A stretch of DNA of 64,000 nt from Io17-Chloro-G2 sp034420695 (GCA_034420695.1 DAOULB010000002.1:152702-216701), one strand, 5' to 3'; positions 8,073 through 17,079 are shown, numbered from the stretch's first letter. Made by a program: numbers and translations. The notes: generated by a model not told the origin, from the letters alone.

Positions 8073-8507
8073 ATGGATACGCGCACAGAGAAACAGCGCA
8101 GCAAAATCATGGCCGCAGTCCGGAGCAAGAACACTGGCCCGGAACTGCGGGTACGCCGTTACTTATGGTCCAAAGGATTGAGGTACCGTGTCAATGTGGC
8201 AAGCTTGCCGGGGACGCCCGATATTGTTCTGTCTCGGCACAAATTGGCTATTTTCGTTCACGGGTGTTTCTGGCATAGCCATGCAGGTTGTCCGAGAGGG
8301 AAGCTGCCAAAGTCTAGAACGGACTACTGGAGTAATAAGGTCGACGCGAATAAGGCCCGCGATACCAAGATCAAGGAAACACTGGAACAGGACGGCTGGC
8401 GTCATCTTGTTGTCTGGGAGTGCCAGATACGGACCAAAGGGGCGGCCTCGGTAGCTCTGCCCAAGCTTCTCGAAGAGATTAGTACAATTTGTGCTGAGGT
8501 TATCTGA
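8073..8507 (+). CDS. vsr: Very short patch repair endonuclease Vsr
   Basis: Vsr nicks next to T:G mismatches that arise when 5-methylcytosine deaminates, protecting methylated sites from mutation. The 144-residue length fits. Family motifs are RSKIMAAVRSKNTGPE near the N-terminus, the catalytic PGTPDIV (Asp50) and the FVHGCFWHSHAGC segment that carries catalytic and zinc-binding residues. It follows a C5 methyltransferase gene, its normal partner. The ATG at 8073 matches the family start; an AAGAGGAG at 8043-8050 is rather far upstream to serve as its ribosome binding site. Confidence 0.93.
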   Translation: MDTRTEKQRSKIMAAVRSKNTGPELRVRRYLWSKGLRYRVNVASLPGTPDIVLSRHKLAIFVHGCFWHSHAGCPRGKLPKSRTDYWSNKVDANKARDTKIKETLEQDGWRHLVVWECQIRTKGAASVALPKLLEEISTICAEVI

Positions 8508-8582
8508 GTCCTCTCCCTAAAGACCTTCGTCACGCTTCCGTCCTCCCTAAATGGCCGAGGGGAGCCATCCACTGATCTGTCG

Positions 8583-9524
8583 TCAAAGGTCGGTTTCCAT
8601 AAATGTTGGGTAGTAACGATACACAGTGCTATATCCGGACACGTCTCTTGGTGCCAAAAATGCAGGGGTAGAGTTTCCAGAAGGCAATGCAGCAGATAGT
8701 TTCATCTGTTCCTTATACGTTAAAGGCGGGACACTAATTTCAAGCGGAACGTCTCCTTCCCGCAAGAAATCGTAGTCTTCGAATTCACAATTCGCAAGCC
8801 GTTGAGATTGGTCGGCTCGATAAATTACTCCACCAACAGTGGTCATTCGAACATCATCAGCGTATATGACATTAAACAATTGCCTATATTCGACCTTATT
8901 TTGGGAAGGGAGTGCGGCGTTCCTCAGGCTTAATGCCCGATGGAGTTCATTGTCGACAATCTGACGAATCAGCTTTTGAAACCTTTTGCCTCTCATATCC
9001 TCAGGCGTAGCATCAGCAGGTACCGAATCCCCCAATGTAGATCGCAGTTCGTCTAACGGACTTTGGTCTTCCGACCTGAATGACCCGCCTTCAGCTTGGA
9101 TAGTAAACAGAGCCATGCTGCCAGGTTCAACCTGTCTGAAAATCGTGCCGATATCCGAAAGCATTCCTTCATTGATTGGGTCGTCGTAATCCATCCAGAT
9201 GATTGAGGGAATTCCATTCCACAGAAGATTGGGCAGCATTTCAGTCGATTCTCCCCAGCACATTTCAATGCAATCAAAAGGTTTGTTGAAGAGAAATCTG
9301 TCTTTGTCCTGAGACTCGCGTTCGATGCAGTTTAAATTAGTGATTCCGTAGCGTCGATGAATCGACGCGAAATCGTTAAAGAACGGGGATCCGAGCCCGA
9401 TGTATCTGAATCCCAGAAGATTCGAGAAGGCACCTAATCTCGAGCAAACTTCGACTATCATTTTTCGCTCTACCGCCTTGGCAGGACGAAGCCTGAAGTT
9501 AACGAGTCGATAACTAGGAGGCAT
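8583..9524 (-). CDS. Unrecognised Rossmann-like partner of the GHKL ATPase
   Basis: A 313-residue protein I cannot place in a named family. The segment YIGLGSPFFNDF (41-52), followed by an acidic residue in NCIERE and then IIWMDYDDPI (108-117), looks like a SAM-methyltransferase-type Rossmann core with motif I and a motif IV-like acidic strand. A catalytic assignment is not possible. The ATG at 9524 overlaps the end of the upstream GHKL gene by 11 bases, so the two are probably translated together. A TTG at 9554 is an alternative. The gene runs convergently toward vsr, 75 bases away. It may be the effector or a second modifier of the module. Confidence 0.65.
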   Translation of the reverse strand: MPPSYRLVNFRLRPAKAVERKMIVEVCSRLGAFSNLLGFRYIGLGSPFFNDFASIHRRYGITNLNCIERESQDKDRFLFNKPFDCIEMCWGESTEMLPNLLWNGIPSIIWMDYDDPINEGMLSDIGTIFRQVEPGSMALFTIQAEGGSFRSEDQSPLDELRSTLGDSVPADATPEDMRGKRFQKLIRQIVDNELHRALSLRNAALPSQNKVEYRQLFNVIYADDVRMTTVGGVIYRADQSQRLANCEFEDYDFLREGDVPLEISVPPLTYKEQMKLSAALPSGNSTPAFLAPRDVSGYSTVYRYYPTFMETDL

Positions 9525-10839
9525 CGATGTTCTCTTGATCCACGTAATAATCAAAAGTCATTTCTCCCGCTGCTCGAGCGCTCCCTGCACTAAGACTTTT
9601 CCTGACCGCGGTAACTAGCCATGCAGGCTTCTGGTATTGAATTGAAATTAGTCGCTCGGTCACCGGAGGCGGAGGCGGAGGGGCCTGATAGGTGAAGTTC
9701 TCTGAACGGGACAGACTTACGATGGAAGCTGGCTTGGCGGTCCTGTCTACTAGGTTCATTAGGGGTCTCGAACCCTCCGGATTTTCATTGTCGCGGTCCA
9801 CTGCATCCAAGAACCGGATCACCTGCTCCATCACAGTTAGCATCAACCCATAGGCCTCTACGAAAACGGGTACACCCTCGTCTACTCCATCTTTGGTTGT
9901 ATTCCATGGGAGCAAGGTAGAATCAGCGCTATCAAAAAAAGCGGCTCCTCTAAAGCGGGCATACTGATTGTGAAACCTCGGCATAATCCCAGGCTCGCCC
10001 CACCCAGTCGTTCTAGTTCTATCTCCCTCCAACACCATTCTCCCATTGCAATACACGTACCAACCAGCTTCTCGCGGGCTTGAATGCCCAACTCCCGCTA
10101 CAAGACGTACATGAACCCCTTCCCGCTCGTATGCCCTATACGCAGGTCGTAGCAAGGGAGAGTCCGAGGTCAAGAACTCCAAACGAGAGGTCGGTATCGT
10201 TACTCCGTTCAATGAAATGGATATCCCATTGTCTATCTGGTACTGATGGCGCCTGGATATTTCTCTCGTTAGATTCGTCAAATTATATGGAATCCCAACC
10301 CAACTCTTGGCTTCCTCAGTCAATTGAGTAACAGTTATTGTTGTGCCTATATCAGTCTCAGGCGGAGCCTCGGTCAAATGTTCGATATCTAGGACTGGGA
10401 AAGTCCATTCCTCAAGATCCATCCACTCGTCAACATCAGCGGTAATCCTGTACCTCTCATTTATGTTCGTGGTTGCAACGTCGAAGTAGCGCCCTAGTTT
10501 GAAGAGAGCTCTCTTCATCCCTACCCCGAATCGTCCAACGGAGTGCCTAACGCTGGGGGCTCCCGAAGGTCTTCCAAACCGAAACGCATAGTCAGTCGCC
10601 AAAGCCAATGGGATCCCGCCGCAGTTGTCTCCAATAATGAAGTGCTCTTGGTCAAATGTAATTTGAACAGTCAGGCCTTCTAGCGGAGCTTCACCTCGAA
10701 TTCTTATTGCGCCATCAATGCAGTTATCGACGAGGTCCAATATGGCCATTGCCATACGGATGTCTCTTGTGAGCATCTCTACGAATAGTCCCTTCGTAGG
10801 TGAGGCGTCGACGGTTACGCGCCCCTGATTGGTGCTCAT
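9514..10839 (-). CDS. MutL/MORC-type GHKL ATPase
   Basis: A 441-residue GHKL-fold ATPase. The Bergerat motifs are present: N-box DLVDNCIDGA (Asn39), G1 DNCGGIP (71-77) and G2 GRFGVGMKRA (102-111). A middle domain follows, and a run of seven prolines (APPPPPPP) leads into a short C-terminal domain. Such ATPases are known as MutL/MORC relatives encoded beside C5 methyltransferases and Vsr in predicted restriction-modification loci (Iyer, Abhiman and Aravind). I chose the ATG at 10839 because GGAGG lies five bases upstream; a TTG at 10935 extends the frame but lacks support. No nuclease motif was recognised in it. Confidence 0.85.
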   Translation of the reverse strand: MSTNQGRVTVDASPTKGLFVEMLTRDIRMAMAILDLVDNCIDGAIRIRGEAPLEGLTVQITFDQEHFIIGDNCGGIPLALATDYAFRFGRPSGAPSVRHSVGRFGVGMKRALFKLGRYFDVATTNINERYRITADVDEWMDLEEWTFPVLDIEHLTEAPPETDIGTTITVTQLTEEAKSWVGIPYNLTNLTREISRRHQYQIDNGISISLNGVTIPTSRLEFLTSDSPLLRPAYRAYEREGVHVRLVAGVGHSSPREAGWYVYCNGRMVLEGDRTRTTGWGEPGIMPRFHNQYARFRGAAFFDSADSTLLPWNTTKDGVDEGVPVFVEAYGLMLTVMEQVIRFLDAVDRDNENPEGSRPLMNLVDRTAKPASIVSLSRSENFTYQAPPPPPPVTERLISIQYQKPAWLVTAVRKSLSAGSARAAGEMTFDYYVDQENIDAS

Positions 10840-11726
10840 CATTTCCTCCAAGCAATCTAGTACGCGGTGTCCTGACAGACTGGGCAATTGCACCGATGCG
10901 ACTATCGACAGCCAGTCGACCAAAGGGGTTGCCAAGCCTATTCCTAAGGAGACGGCCTGACTCGGAAAAACAGGGGTTTGGTAGCCGGATTTATACTAGA
11001 CTCTTCAGGTCGCAGATGATCGACCCAAATCACTTTCGAGTTCTGAAGCGAAAACCGCCCGAGCACTTTTTGCTTCACCATTGTGGCTGCTCACCGCGGT
11101 AGTTTCATTAAGTGTGGTGTGGAATGTTAAAACCCAATTGACCAGGCCGTCAACTAAGCCCGCCTCGCACGACGCCGCGTAAGCCCGTGCAATTGGACCA
11201 ATACAAGGCTAAGTTTCTTCCGCCCATGTTTCTGTCGAAGATTCGGGCGCGGGTCAGTACTAACAAGCTGGGATAGCGCCTTGGTTGGGGCTGTACCTAG
11301 GCATTTTCGTGAGCCTAACCGTCCGACTTCTGCGTTCAGACCATCCAACAAGACTGGCGCCTTTAGTTGACCAGTTTTCGGGAATCAGGTCACTACACCC
11401 AACCACCTCTCAAACACGGTCTGGCCCACCGTCAAAATAGCCCCACCTAAGAAAATTCAAACCCGCTGCAACAGCGCTGAAGAACCGACAACCCATTCTG
11501 CCAGCCCTGCTTGGTCGCCTGCCAGGCTTCTAACCCTGTAGCCTTACCGCAATTCATTCGCCACGCCCTCCCTTCAAGTGCACGCCCCACGAGCATCGCA
11601 ATCTTCCGTTGCGATTACTCTCTAAGCTTGACGATGAGAAGGTAGGCGGGACAGGGCGCGCCCAGAGACAAGCTGAGCCCTGCGACAGGAACGGTACGAG
11701 AAAGAGGTGGGGCCGGGGTTGGGGGC
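10840..11726. other. 887-base gap without a recognisable gene
   Basis: Open frames here are short, overlap on both strands and resemble nothing I recognise. The stretch separates the accessory island from the rho operon and probably contains the leader of the GHKL ATPase gene and the downstream region of rho. I see no terminator with a clear T-tract. Confidence 0.5.
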
Positions 11727-13016
11727 CTAAACTTCCTTGTTGAGGTTGGTCAGGAACTCCTGGTTGCTCCGGGTCTTCCCCATCCGCTCCAGCACCCGTT
11801 CCGTCGCATTGACCGAACCGTCGTTGGAGATGAGGCTGATCATCCGCCGCAGCAGCCATATCTGCTTCAGCGTGTCCTCCGAAAACAGCAGCTCCTCCCG
11901 CCGCGTGCCGCTGCGCAGCAGGTCGATGGCCGGGAAGAAGCGCCGCTCCGCCAATCGCCGGTCCAAGTGCAGCTCCATGTTGCCGGTGCCCTTGAACTCC
12001 TCGTAGATGACCTCGTCCATCCGGCTCCCCGTGTCCACCAAGCAGTTGGCGATGATGGTCAGGCTGCCCCCCTCCTCGATGTTCCGCGCCGCGCCGATGA
12101 ACTTCTTGGGCGGGTACAGGGCCACCGGGTCGATGCCTCCCGACAGGGTGCGCCCGCTGGTGGGGGCCGCCAGGTTGTAGGCCCGGGTGAACCGGGTGAT
12201 GCTGTCCAGCAGGATGACCACGTCCTGCCCGAACTCCACCAGCCGCTTTGCCCTCTCCAAGGCCAGCTCTCCCACCCGGCACTGGTCCTCCACCGACTCG
12301 TCGAAGGTCGAGGCGAAAACGTCGCCGTTAACCGCCCGCCTCATTTCGGTCACTTCCTCGGGGCGCTCGCCGATGAGCACCACCATCAGGGTGATTTCCG
12401 GGTAGTTCAGGGCGATGGCGTAGGCCATGTTCTTCAGGATGGTGGTCTTCCCCGCCTTGGGCGGTGAAACGATCAGCCCCCTTTGGCCCATGCCCACCGG
12501 GGCGAAAAGGTCAACCATTCGGGTCGAAAGGTTGCTGTGTTCCGTCTCCAGCACCAGTTGCTTCTCCGGGAAGATGGGGGTCAGGTGCTCGAACAGCGGC
12601 CGGGAGCGGGACTGCACCTGCTCCGTGGTCAGCCCGTTGATCCTCTCCACCCGCACCAAGCCGAAATAGCGCTCCCCCTCCTTGGGCGGCCGCACCTGCC
12701 CGGTGACAGTGTCGCCGGTCCGCAGCCCGAAGCGCCGTATCTGCGACTGGGAAATATAAACGTCCCCGGAACGCGTGTGGGACTCCGCCTTGCGCAGGAA
12801 GCCGTAGCCGTCGTCCATTATCTCCAGGATGCCCGTGGCAATCAGCGCCTGTTGCGAAGATGCCACTTGGAACAGCCGGCTCAGCAGGTCCTCCCGCCGC
12901 AGGTTGGTCAGGGAGCCGTTGTCGGCCAGACCCACGTCCGGCGCCAGGGCCAGGAGCTCGTCCTTCGTCTTGGCCCCCAAGTCCGCTACGTCCACGGGTC
13001 GTTGAGCAGTTGCCAT
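11727..13016 (-). CDS. rho: Transcription termination factor Rho
   Basis: Rho is the hexameric RNA helicase that ends transcription. The 429-residue product has an N-terminal helical domain, the RNA-binding cold-shock-like domain (about 55-130, with DGYGFLR and GDVYISQSQIRRFGL) and the RecA-type motor. Walker A is PPKAGKTT (185-192); the VVLIGERPEEVTEM and LLDSITRFTRAYN segments are diagnostic. The ATG at 13016 has GAGAGG about five bases upstream; the GTG two codons earlier is less likely. It is downstream of the transaldolase gene and probably in one operon with pyrG. Confidence 0.97.
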   Translation of the reverse strand: MATAQRPVDVADLGAKTKDELLALAPDVGLADNGSLTNLRREDLLSRLFQVASSQQALIATGILEIMDDGYGFLRKAESHTRSGDVYISQSQIRRFGLRTGDTVTGQVRPPKEGERYFGLVRVERINGLTTEQVQSRSRPLFEHLTPIFPEKQLVLETEHSNLSTRMVDLFAPVGMGQRGLIVSPPKAGKTTILKNMAYAIALNYPEITLMVVLIGERPEEVTEMRRAVNGDVFASTFDESVEDQCRVGELALERAKRLVEFGQDVVILLDSITRFTRAYNLAAPTSGRTLSGGIDPVALYPPKKFIGAARNIEEGGSLTIIANCLVDTGSRMDEVIYEEFKGTGNMELHLDRRLAERRFFPAIDLLRSGTRREELLFSEDTLKQIWLLRRMISLISNDGSVNATERVLERMGKTRSNQEFLTNLNKEV

Positions 13017-13030
13017 GTTCACCTCTCTGA

Positions 13031-13078
13031 TATCCCGGCCCGCCGGTATCCCGGTCCGCCGGTATCCCGAGCCCCCAA
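13031..13078. repeat. 16-bp tandem repeat, three copies
   Basis: Two near-identical units TATCCCGGYCCGCCGG (13031-13046, 13047-13062) and a degenerate third (13063-13078) lie between the rho start and the end of the transaldolase gene. They occupy the rho leader. Confidence 0.8.
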
Positions 13079-13090
13079 TATTCTGGCTCG

Positions 13091-13750
13091 CTAAATTTTC
13101 GCCGCTTTATCCCAGTCCGACTGGAACCGGGCCACCCCCGCGTCGGTCAGTGGGTGGTTGATCATCTGCACCAGCACCTTGTAGGGCACCGTCGCTATGT
13201 CCGCCCCCGCCCGCGCCGCCAAGGTGCAGTGCAGGGTGTGGCGGATGCTGGCGGCCATCACCAGTGTCTTGATGCCGTAACTCTTGAATATGGACGCAAT
13301 GTCGGTGACCAAGTCCATCCCCGTCTCACCGATGTCGTCCAGCCGCCCCACGAAGGGGCTCACCACCGTGCTTCCCGCCTGGGCTCCCAGCAGGGCCTGG
13401 TTCGTGGAAAAGCACAGCGTCTGGTTCACCTTGATGCCGTCCCGGGCCAGCGCCGAAATCGCCTCGAAGCCGGCCTCCGTGCTCGGAATCTTCACCCAAG
13501 GGTTGGGAATCCACTCGGCAATGTCCCGCCCCTCTTCGATCATCCCCTTGGCGTCCTGGCTGACCACTTCCACCGAGATGGGGCCGTCCACCACGTCGGA
13601 AATGGCCTGCACCGCGTTCCGGTAGCCCTCCCGGCTGCCGATGCCCTCGCTGGCCGCCAAGGATGGGTTGGTGGTCACCCCGCTGATAACTCCCAAGCGG
13701 GCGCCATCCTCAATTTCCTGGAAATTCGCTGTATCCAAAAACAGCTTCAC
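13091..13750 (-). CDS. tal: Transaldolase / fructose-6-phosphate aldolase family (TalC type)
   Basis: A 219-residue small transaldolase of the class I aldolase family, acting in the non-oxidative pentose phosphate pathway. Diagnostic segments are MKLFLDTANFQEIEDGA, GVTTNPSLAA, and WVKIPSTEAG with the Schiff-base lysine; VSPFVGRLDD follows. This short form is either a true transaldolase or a fructose-6-phosphate aldolase, and sequence alone does not settle which. It lies between pyrG and rho on the same strand. Confidence 0.93.
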   Translation of the reverse strand: MKLFLDTANFQEIEDGARLGVISGVTTNPSLAASEGIGSREGYRNAVQAISDVVDGPISVEVVSQDAKGMIEEGRDIAEWIPNPWVKIPSTEAGFEAISALARDGIKVNQTLCFSTNQALLGAQAGSTVVSPFVGRLDDIGETGMDLVTDIASIFKSYGIKTLVMAASIRHTLHCTLAARAGADIATVPYKVLVQMINHPLTDAGVARFQSDWDKAAKI

Positions 13751-13875
13751 GACGTCACCCCCTTCCCTGGTCTTCTCTTACGGCTCCGGCCTGCAACCCG
13801 TGCCGGTGGTTGAATCTGGGTGGTTGAACCGGCGGCATGGGAGACTCCCTTCTCGACTGTCCCCCGCTCCCGATT

Positions 13876-13926
13876 CCCGGCCCTGTCATGCCCGGTCCTG
13901 TCGTGCCCGGTCCTGTCGTGCCCGGT
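13876..13926. repeat. 15-bp tandem repeat, three copies plus partial
   Basis: Units CCCGGYCCTGTCRTG at 13876-13890, 13891-13905 and 13906-13920, then a partial copy. The array sits between the pyrG stop and the transaldolase start. On the minus strand the unit contains GACAGGACC, a core also seen in the coding sequence of the coiled-coil genes at 16.7 and 17.0 kb. Confidence 0.85.
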
Positions 13927-13946
13927 ATAGACCCATCGCTGGCGCA

Positions 13947-15581
13947 TCAAACAAGGGGCAGGGGCTGCTGTGACCCCTCCCGGATGGTCTGCCGCGCCGC
14001 TTCGATGAACTGGCCGAACAGCGGATGCGGCCGGTTCGGCCGGGACCGGAACTCCGGGTGGAACTGCACCCCTACCATAAAAGGATGCTTGGCCACTTCT
14101 CCCGTCTCCACCAAGTTCCCGTCCGGCGATACCCCGCCGATGATGAACCCCGAATTCTCCAAGGCCTCCCGGTAGGCGTTGTTCAGCTCAAACCGGTGCC
14201 GGTGCCGCTCGCTTATCTCCCCTGCCTTGTACGCCGCCATGGTCCGGGTGTTCGACTGCGGCCGGCAGGGGTAGGCCCCCAGCCGCATCGTCCCGCCAAG
14301 GTCCGTCACCGACCGCTGGTCCGGCATTATGTGTATCACCGGGTCCGGCGTGTCCGGGTCCAGCTCCGACGAGTTCGCCTGCGGCAGCCCCATCACGTTC
14401 CGGGCCCACTCTATCACCATCACCTGCAACCCCAGGCAGAGCCCAAGGTAGGGCACCTGGTGCTCCCGGGCGTACCGCACCGTCTCCACCATCCCCTCCA
14501 CGCCCCGGGGGCCGAACCCGCCCGGCACCACAATCCCGCAGGCGTTGGCCAGCAGTTGGTCCGGGCCCTCTCTTTCTATGTCCTCGGAGTGCACCCATTG
14601 AATGTCTATGTCCCGGTCGTGGGCCAGCCCCGCGTGCCGCAGGGCCTCCTTCACCGAGATATAAGAGTCGGGGTACTCCACGTACTTCCCGACCAGCGCA
14701 ATGGGCAGCTCCTCCTTCATCGTCTTCATCCGCTCCACCATCGCCGACCAGTCCGCCATGTCCCGCGGCTGCGCCTTCAGCGAAAGGTGGTCGTTGATTA
14801 TCTCCCCCAGTCCCGCGTCCTCCAGTATCAGCGGCACCTCGTAAACGTTGTCCACCGTCGTCAGCGGTATCACCGACCCCGAAGGCACGTCGCAGAAGGA
14901 GGAAATCTTGCTCCTGATGGAGTCCGGCACCGGGTAGTCGCTCCGGCAGATGATGGCGTCCGGCTGTATTCCGATGGCCCGCAGCTCCTTCACGCTGTGC
15001 TGCGTCGGCTTCGTCTTCAGCTCCGCCGCCGCCGACAAGTAGGGCAGCAACGTCAGGTGCACGTAGAACACCTTGTCCCGCCCCACGTCGTTCCGTATCT
15101 GCCTTATCGCCTCTAGGAACGGCAGCCCCTCGATGTCGCCCACCGTCCCGCCGACCTCCACCACGATCACGTCCGCCCCCGACTCGTCGGCTAGCGCGAT
15201 GATCTTGTCCTTGATCTCGTTGGTCACGTGGGGTACCGCCTGTATCGTCCCTCCCAGGAAGTCCCCCCGCCGCTCCTTGGCCAGCAGGCTCAGGTACACC
15301 TGCCCGGCGGTGAGGTTGGAAGTGCGGGTCAGGTCGGCGTCGATGAAGCGTTCGTAGTGCCCCAGGTCCAAGTCCGTCTCCCCGCCGTCGTTGGTGACGA
15401 ACACCTCTCCGTGCTGGTAGGGCGACATCGTCCCGGGGTCCACGTTCAAGTAGGGGTCCAGCTTCAATACGGAGACGGCGATACCGCGGCTTTTCAGGAT
15501 GCGCCCTATTGAAGCAACGCTTATCCCTTTGCCGATGGAACTGACTACTCCGCCGGTGACGAAGATATAGTTAGCGGCCAT
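13947..15581 (-). CDS. pyrG: CTP synthase
   Basis: CTP synthase aminates UTP to CTP with glutamine as nitrogen donor. The 544-residue length is standard. The N-terminal amidoligase domain shows FVTGGVVSSIGKGI and the HYERFID region. The C-terminal class I glutaminase domain has the nucleophile elbow LGLCLGLQ (Cys382) and the His-Glu pair in VQFHPEF. It appears intact and leads the minus-strand group pyrG, transaldolase, rho. Confidence 0.97.
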   Translation of the reverse strand: MAANYIFVTGGVVSSIGKGISVASIGRILKSRGIAVSVLKLDPYLNVDPGTMSPYQHGEVFVTNDGGETDLDLGHYERFIDADLTRTSNLTAGQVYLSLLAKERRGDFLGGTIQAVPHVTNEIKDKIIALADESGADVIVVEVGGTVGDIEGLPFLEAIRQIRNDVGRDKVFYVHLTLLPYLSAAAELKTKPTQHSVKELRAIGIQPDAIICRSDYPVPDSIRSKISSFCDVPSGSVIPLTTVDNVYEVPLILEDAGLGEIINDHLSLKAQPRDMADWSAMVERMKTMKEELPIALVGKYVEYPDSYISVKEALRHAGLAHDRDIDIQWVHSEDIEREGPDQLLANACGIVVPGGFGPRGVEGMVETVRYAREHQVPYLGLCLGLQVMVIEWARNVMGLPQANSSELDPDTPDPVIHIMPDQRSVTDLGGTMRLGAYPCRPQSNTRTMAAYKAGEISERHRHRFELNNAYREALENSGFIIGGVSPDGNLVETGEVAKHPFMVGVQFHPEFRSRPNRPHPLFGQFIEAARQTIREGSQQPLPLV

Positions 15582-15875
15582 GCACCTGGACTAGGGCTGA
15601 ATTATGAGGAATGAGTTATGGATCACCAAGCCGGGCGCGCTGGAAAAGGGTAGTGTGAAAAGAGCGAAACAAAAAGAAAGGGAAGCATGGTCCACGGGGA
15701 CCGATGGGGGTCGGCAGAACCGACGCCGCAATTATACTTTTCCCGAATTAACCCTGTCAACCGCCCCGCTGACGCCTTGCTGAGGCTTTCCCGGCCCCCG
15801 GCGGCATAGGAAGGATGGGGGCAGGGTATCCCGAAAGGACAAATGCCAAGAGGAAATAGGAGAAACCCGGAAACC
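15582..15875. other. Intergenic stretch, pyrG leader side
   Basis: This 294-base gap lies upstream of pyrG and downstream of the small coiled-coil gene. A purine-rich tract occupies about 15630-15690. I see no gene, hairpin or clear promoter. Confidence 0.4.
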
Positions 15876-16091
15876 CTACCCCGCCAGGTACAACCCGATA
15901 ATCGTACCCATCAGGGTTACCCAGCTCCCGCCCATGAACAGCACCAAGGCGGTGAGCTTGCGGTCCATCTCCTGGCGCAGGGTGCTGACTTCCGACCGCA
16001 CCGACTCTATCCCTCCGTTCAGGTCCGACAGCCGGCGGTCCACCTGCTCGTAAGCGCCTTCCAGCCTGCTTACTCTCTGCTCCAGCGTCAT
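15876..16091 (-). CDS. Small coiled-coil protein with C-terminal membrane segment
   Basis: A 71-residue protein: an amphipathic helix with heptad spacing (EQRVSRLEGAYEQVDRRLSD and on to EMDRKL), followed by one hydrophobic segment (ALVLFMGGSWVTLMGTIIG) ending the protein. It has no signal peptide, so it would be tail-anchored. The layout matches the larger coiled-coil proteins at 16.2 and 16.8 kb on the same strand, and one at 32.3 kb. Function is unknown; no enzymatic domain can be seen. Confidence 0.65.
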   Translation of the reverse strand: MTLEQRVSRLEGAYEQVDRRLSDLNGGIESVRSEVSTLRQEMDRKLTALVLFMGGSWVTLMGTIIGLYLAG

Positions 16092-16229
16092 TCCAATACC
16101 TGCTGGCCTACTCTACAACGAGACGAAACATACGGCTTCATTTGAACTATCCTGAAGCCCCTCGAGTTGCCCCCAAAGTCCTCCCCCTCCCCGGGAATGC
16201 CACCCCAAGTCCATGAACTTTGCCGCCAG

Positions 16230-16733
16230 CTACCCGCCCCGCACAATCAGCGTCACCATCACCCCCACAAGCGCCGCCGCCATACCACCGCCGATCGTCC
16301 ACGTTGCCAGTATCAGCCGGTCTATCCTTCCATTCACCTGCTGGAAGCCCGCCGTCGTGTCGGCGTGAAGCCGGTCAACCCGCCCGTTCACCTGGTCAAT
16401 CCTTCCGTTTACCTGCTGGAAGCCCGCCGTCGTGTCGGCGTGAAGCTGGTCAATCCGCCCGTTCACTCGGTCCAACCCGGTGGCCATTTCGCCCCGCACC
16501 TGCTGGAAGCCTGCCGTCATGTCGGCGTGAAGCTGGTCAGCCCGCCCGTTCACCTGGTCAACCCGCCCGTTTACCTGCTGCAACCCGGTGGCCATTTCGC
16601 CCCGCACCTGCTGGAAGCCCGCCGTCATGTCGGCGTGAAGCTGGTGCACCAAGGCAGACAGTTCCTCTACCCGGCCCTCCAGGTTGCCCAGGGTCCTGTC
16701 GTCCAGGGTCCTGTCTCCCGTATCTTGTGTCAT
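16230..16733 (-). CDS. Hendecad/heptad coiled-coil protein, tail-anchored
   Basis: A 167-residue protein with a short N-terminal leader containing a DRTLD/DRTLG pair, a long coiled coil and a C-terminal membrane segment. The coil is built from 11-residue units (LHADMTAGFQQ, VRGEMATGLQQ) and 7-residue units (VNGRVDQ, VNGRADQ). They combine as 11+11+7+7, 11+11+7, 11+7+7 and 11+7 residues, each block beginning LHAD. The DNA is correspondingly repetitive. Tail-anchored rod proteins of this kind can act as spacers or oligomerisation scaffolds at the membrane. The role here is unknown. It is a close paralogue of the next gene. Confidence 0.75.
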   Translation of the reverse strand: MTQDTGDRTLDDRTLGNLEGRVEELSALVHQLHADMTAGFQQVRGEMATGLQQVNGRVDQVNGRADQLHADMTAGFQQVRGEMATGLDRVNGRIDQLHADTTAGFQQVNGRIDQVNGRVDRLHADTTAGFQQVNGRIDRLILATWTIGGGMAAALVGVMVTLIVRGG

Positions 16734-16812
16734 GCCGCCCCTTGCTCCAGTTGCGCCAAAGTCATTCCGGCGCCTGATAACCAGTCATACCGTCCGGCTT
16801 GGTAAGCAATAC

Positions 16813-17079
16813 CTACCCTCTTTGCAGAATCAGCAACATGATCATTACGACAAGACCCGCTGCCACGCCCCCGTTGATGACCACCATTGCCAGTATCAGC
16901 CCGTCTATCCGCCCATTCACGCGGTCAAACCCTGCAGTCATCTCGCCCCGCACCTGCTGGAACCCGGTGGCCATTTCGCCCCGCACCAGGTCAACCCGTC
17001 GGTTCACCTGGTCTATCCGCCCTTCCACGTTGCCCAGGGTCCGGTCGTCCAGGGTCCTGTCTCCCGTATCTCGCGTCAT
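16813..17079 (-). CDS. Short paralogue of the hendecad/heptad coiled-coil protein
   Basis: An 88-residue protein with almost the same N-terminus as its neighbour (MTRDTGDRTLDDRTLGN). Its coil uses units of 7, 7, 11, 11 and 7 residues (VEGRIDQ, VNRRVDL, VRGEMATGFQQ, VRGEMTAGFDR, VNGRIDG), then one membrane segment rich in I, L, V and M. The difference in length from the neighbour comes from the number of repeat units. It lies 79 bases upstream of the larger gene in transcription order, so tandem duplication is the likely origin. Confidence 0.75.
   Translation of the reverse strand: MTRDTGDRTLDDRTLGNVEGRIDQVNRRVDLVRGEMATGFQQVRGEMTAGFDRVNGRIDGLILAMVVINGGVAAGLVVMIMLLILQRG

Noticed and set aside
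11154..11351. A 65-residue minus-strand ORF in the gap before rho
   Set aside because: No ribosome binding site, no recognisable motif and many overlapping short frames.
11554..12282. A 242-residue Gly/Arg/His-rich frame overlapping rho
   Set aside because: Frame-shifted copy of rho codons; composition alone keeps it open.
14025..15116. A 363-residue plus-strand frame over pyrG
   Set aside because: Antisense shadow of an intact CTP synthase gene, rich in Arg, His and Val with no motif.
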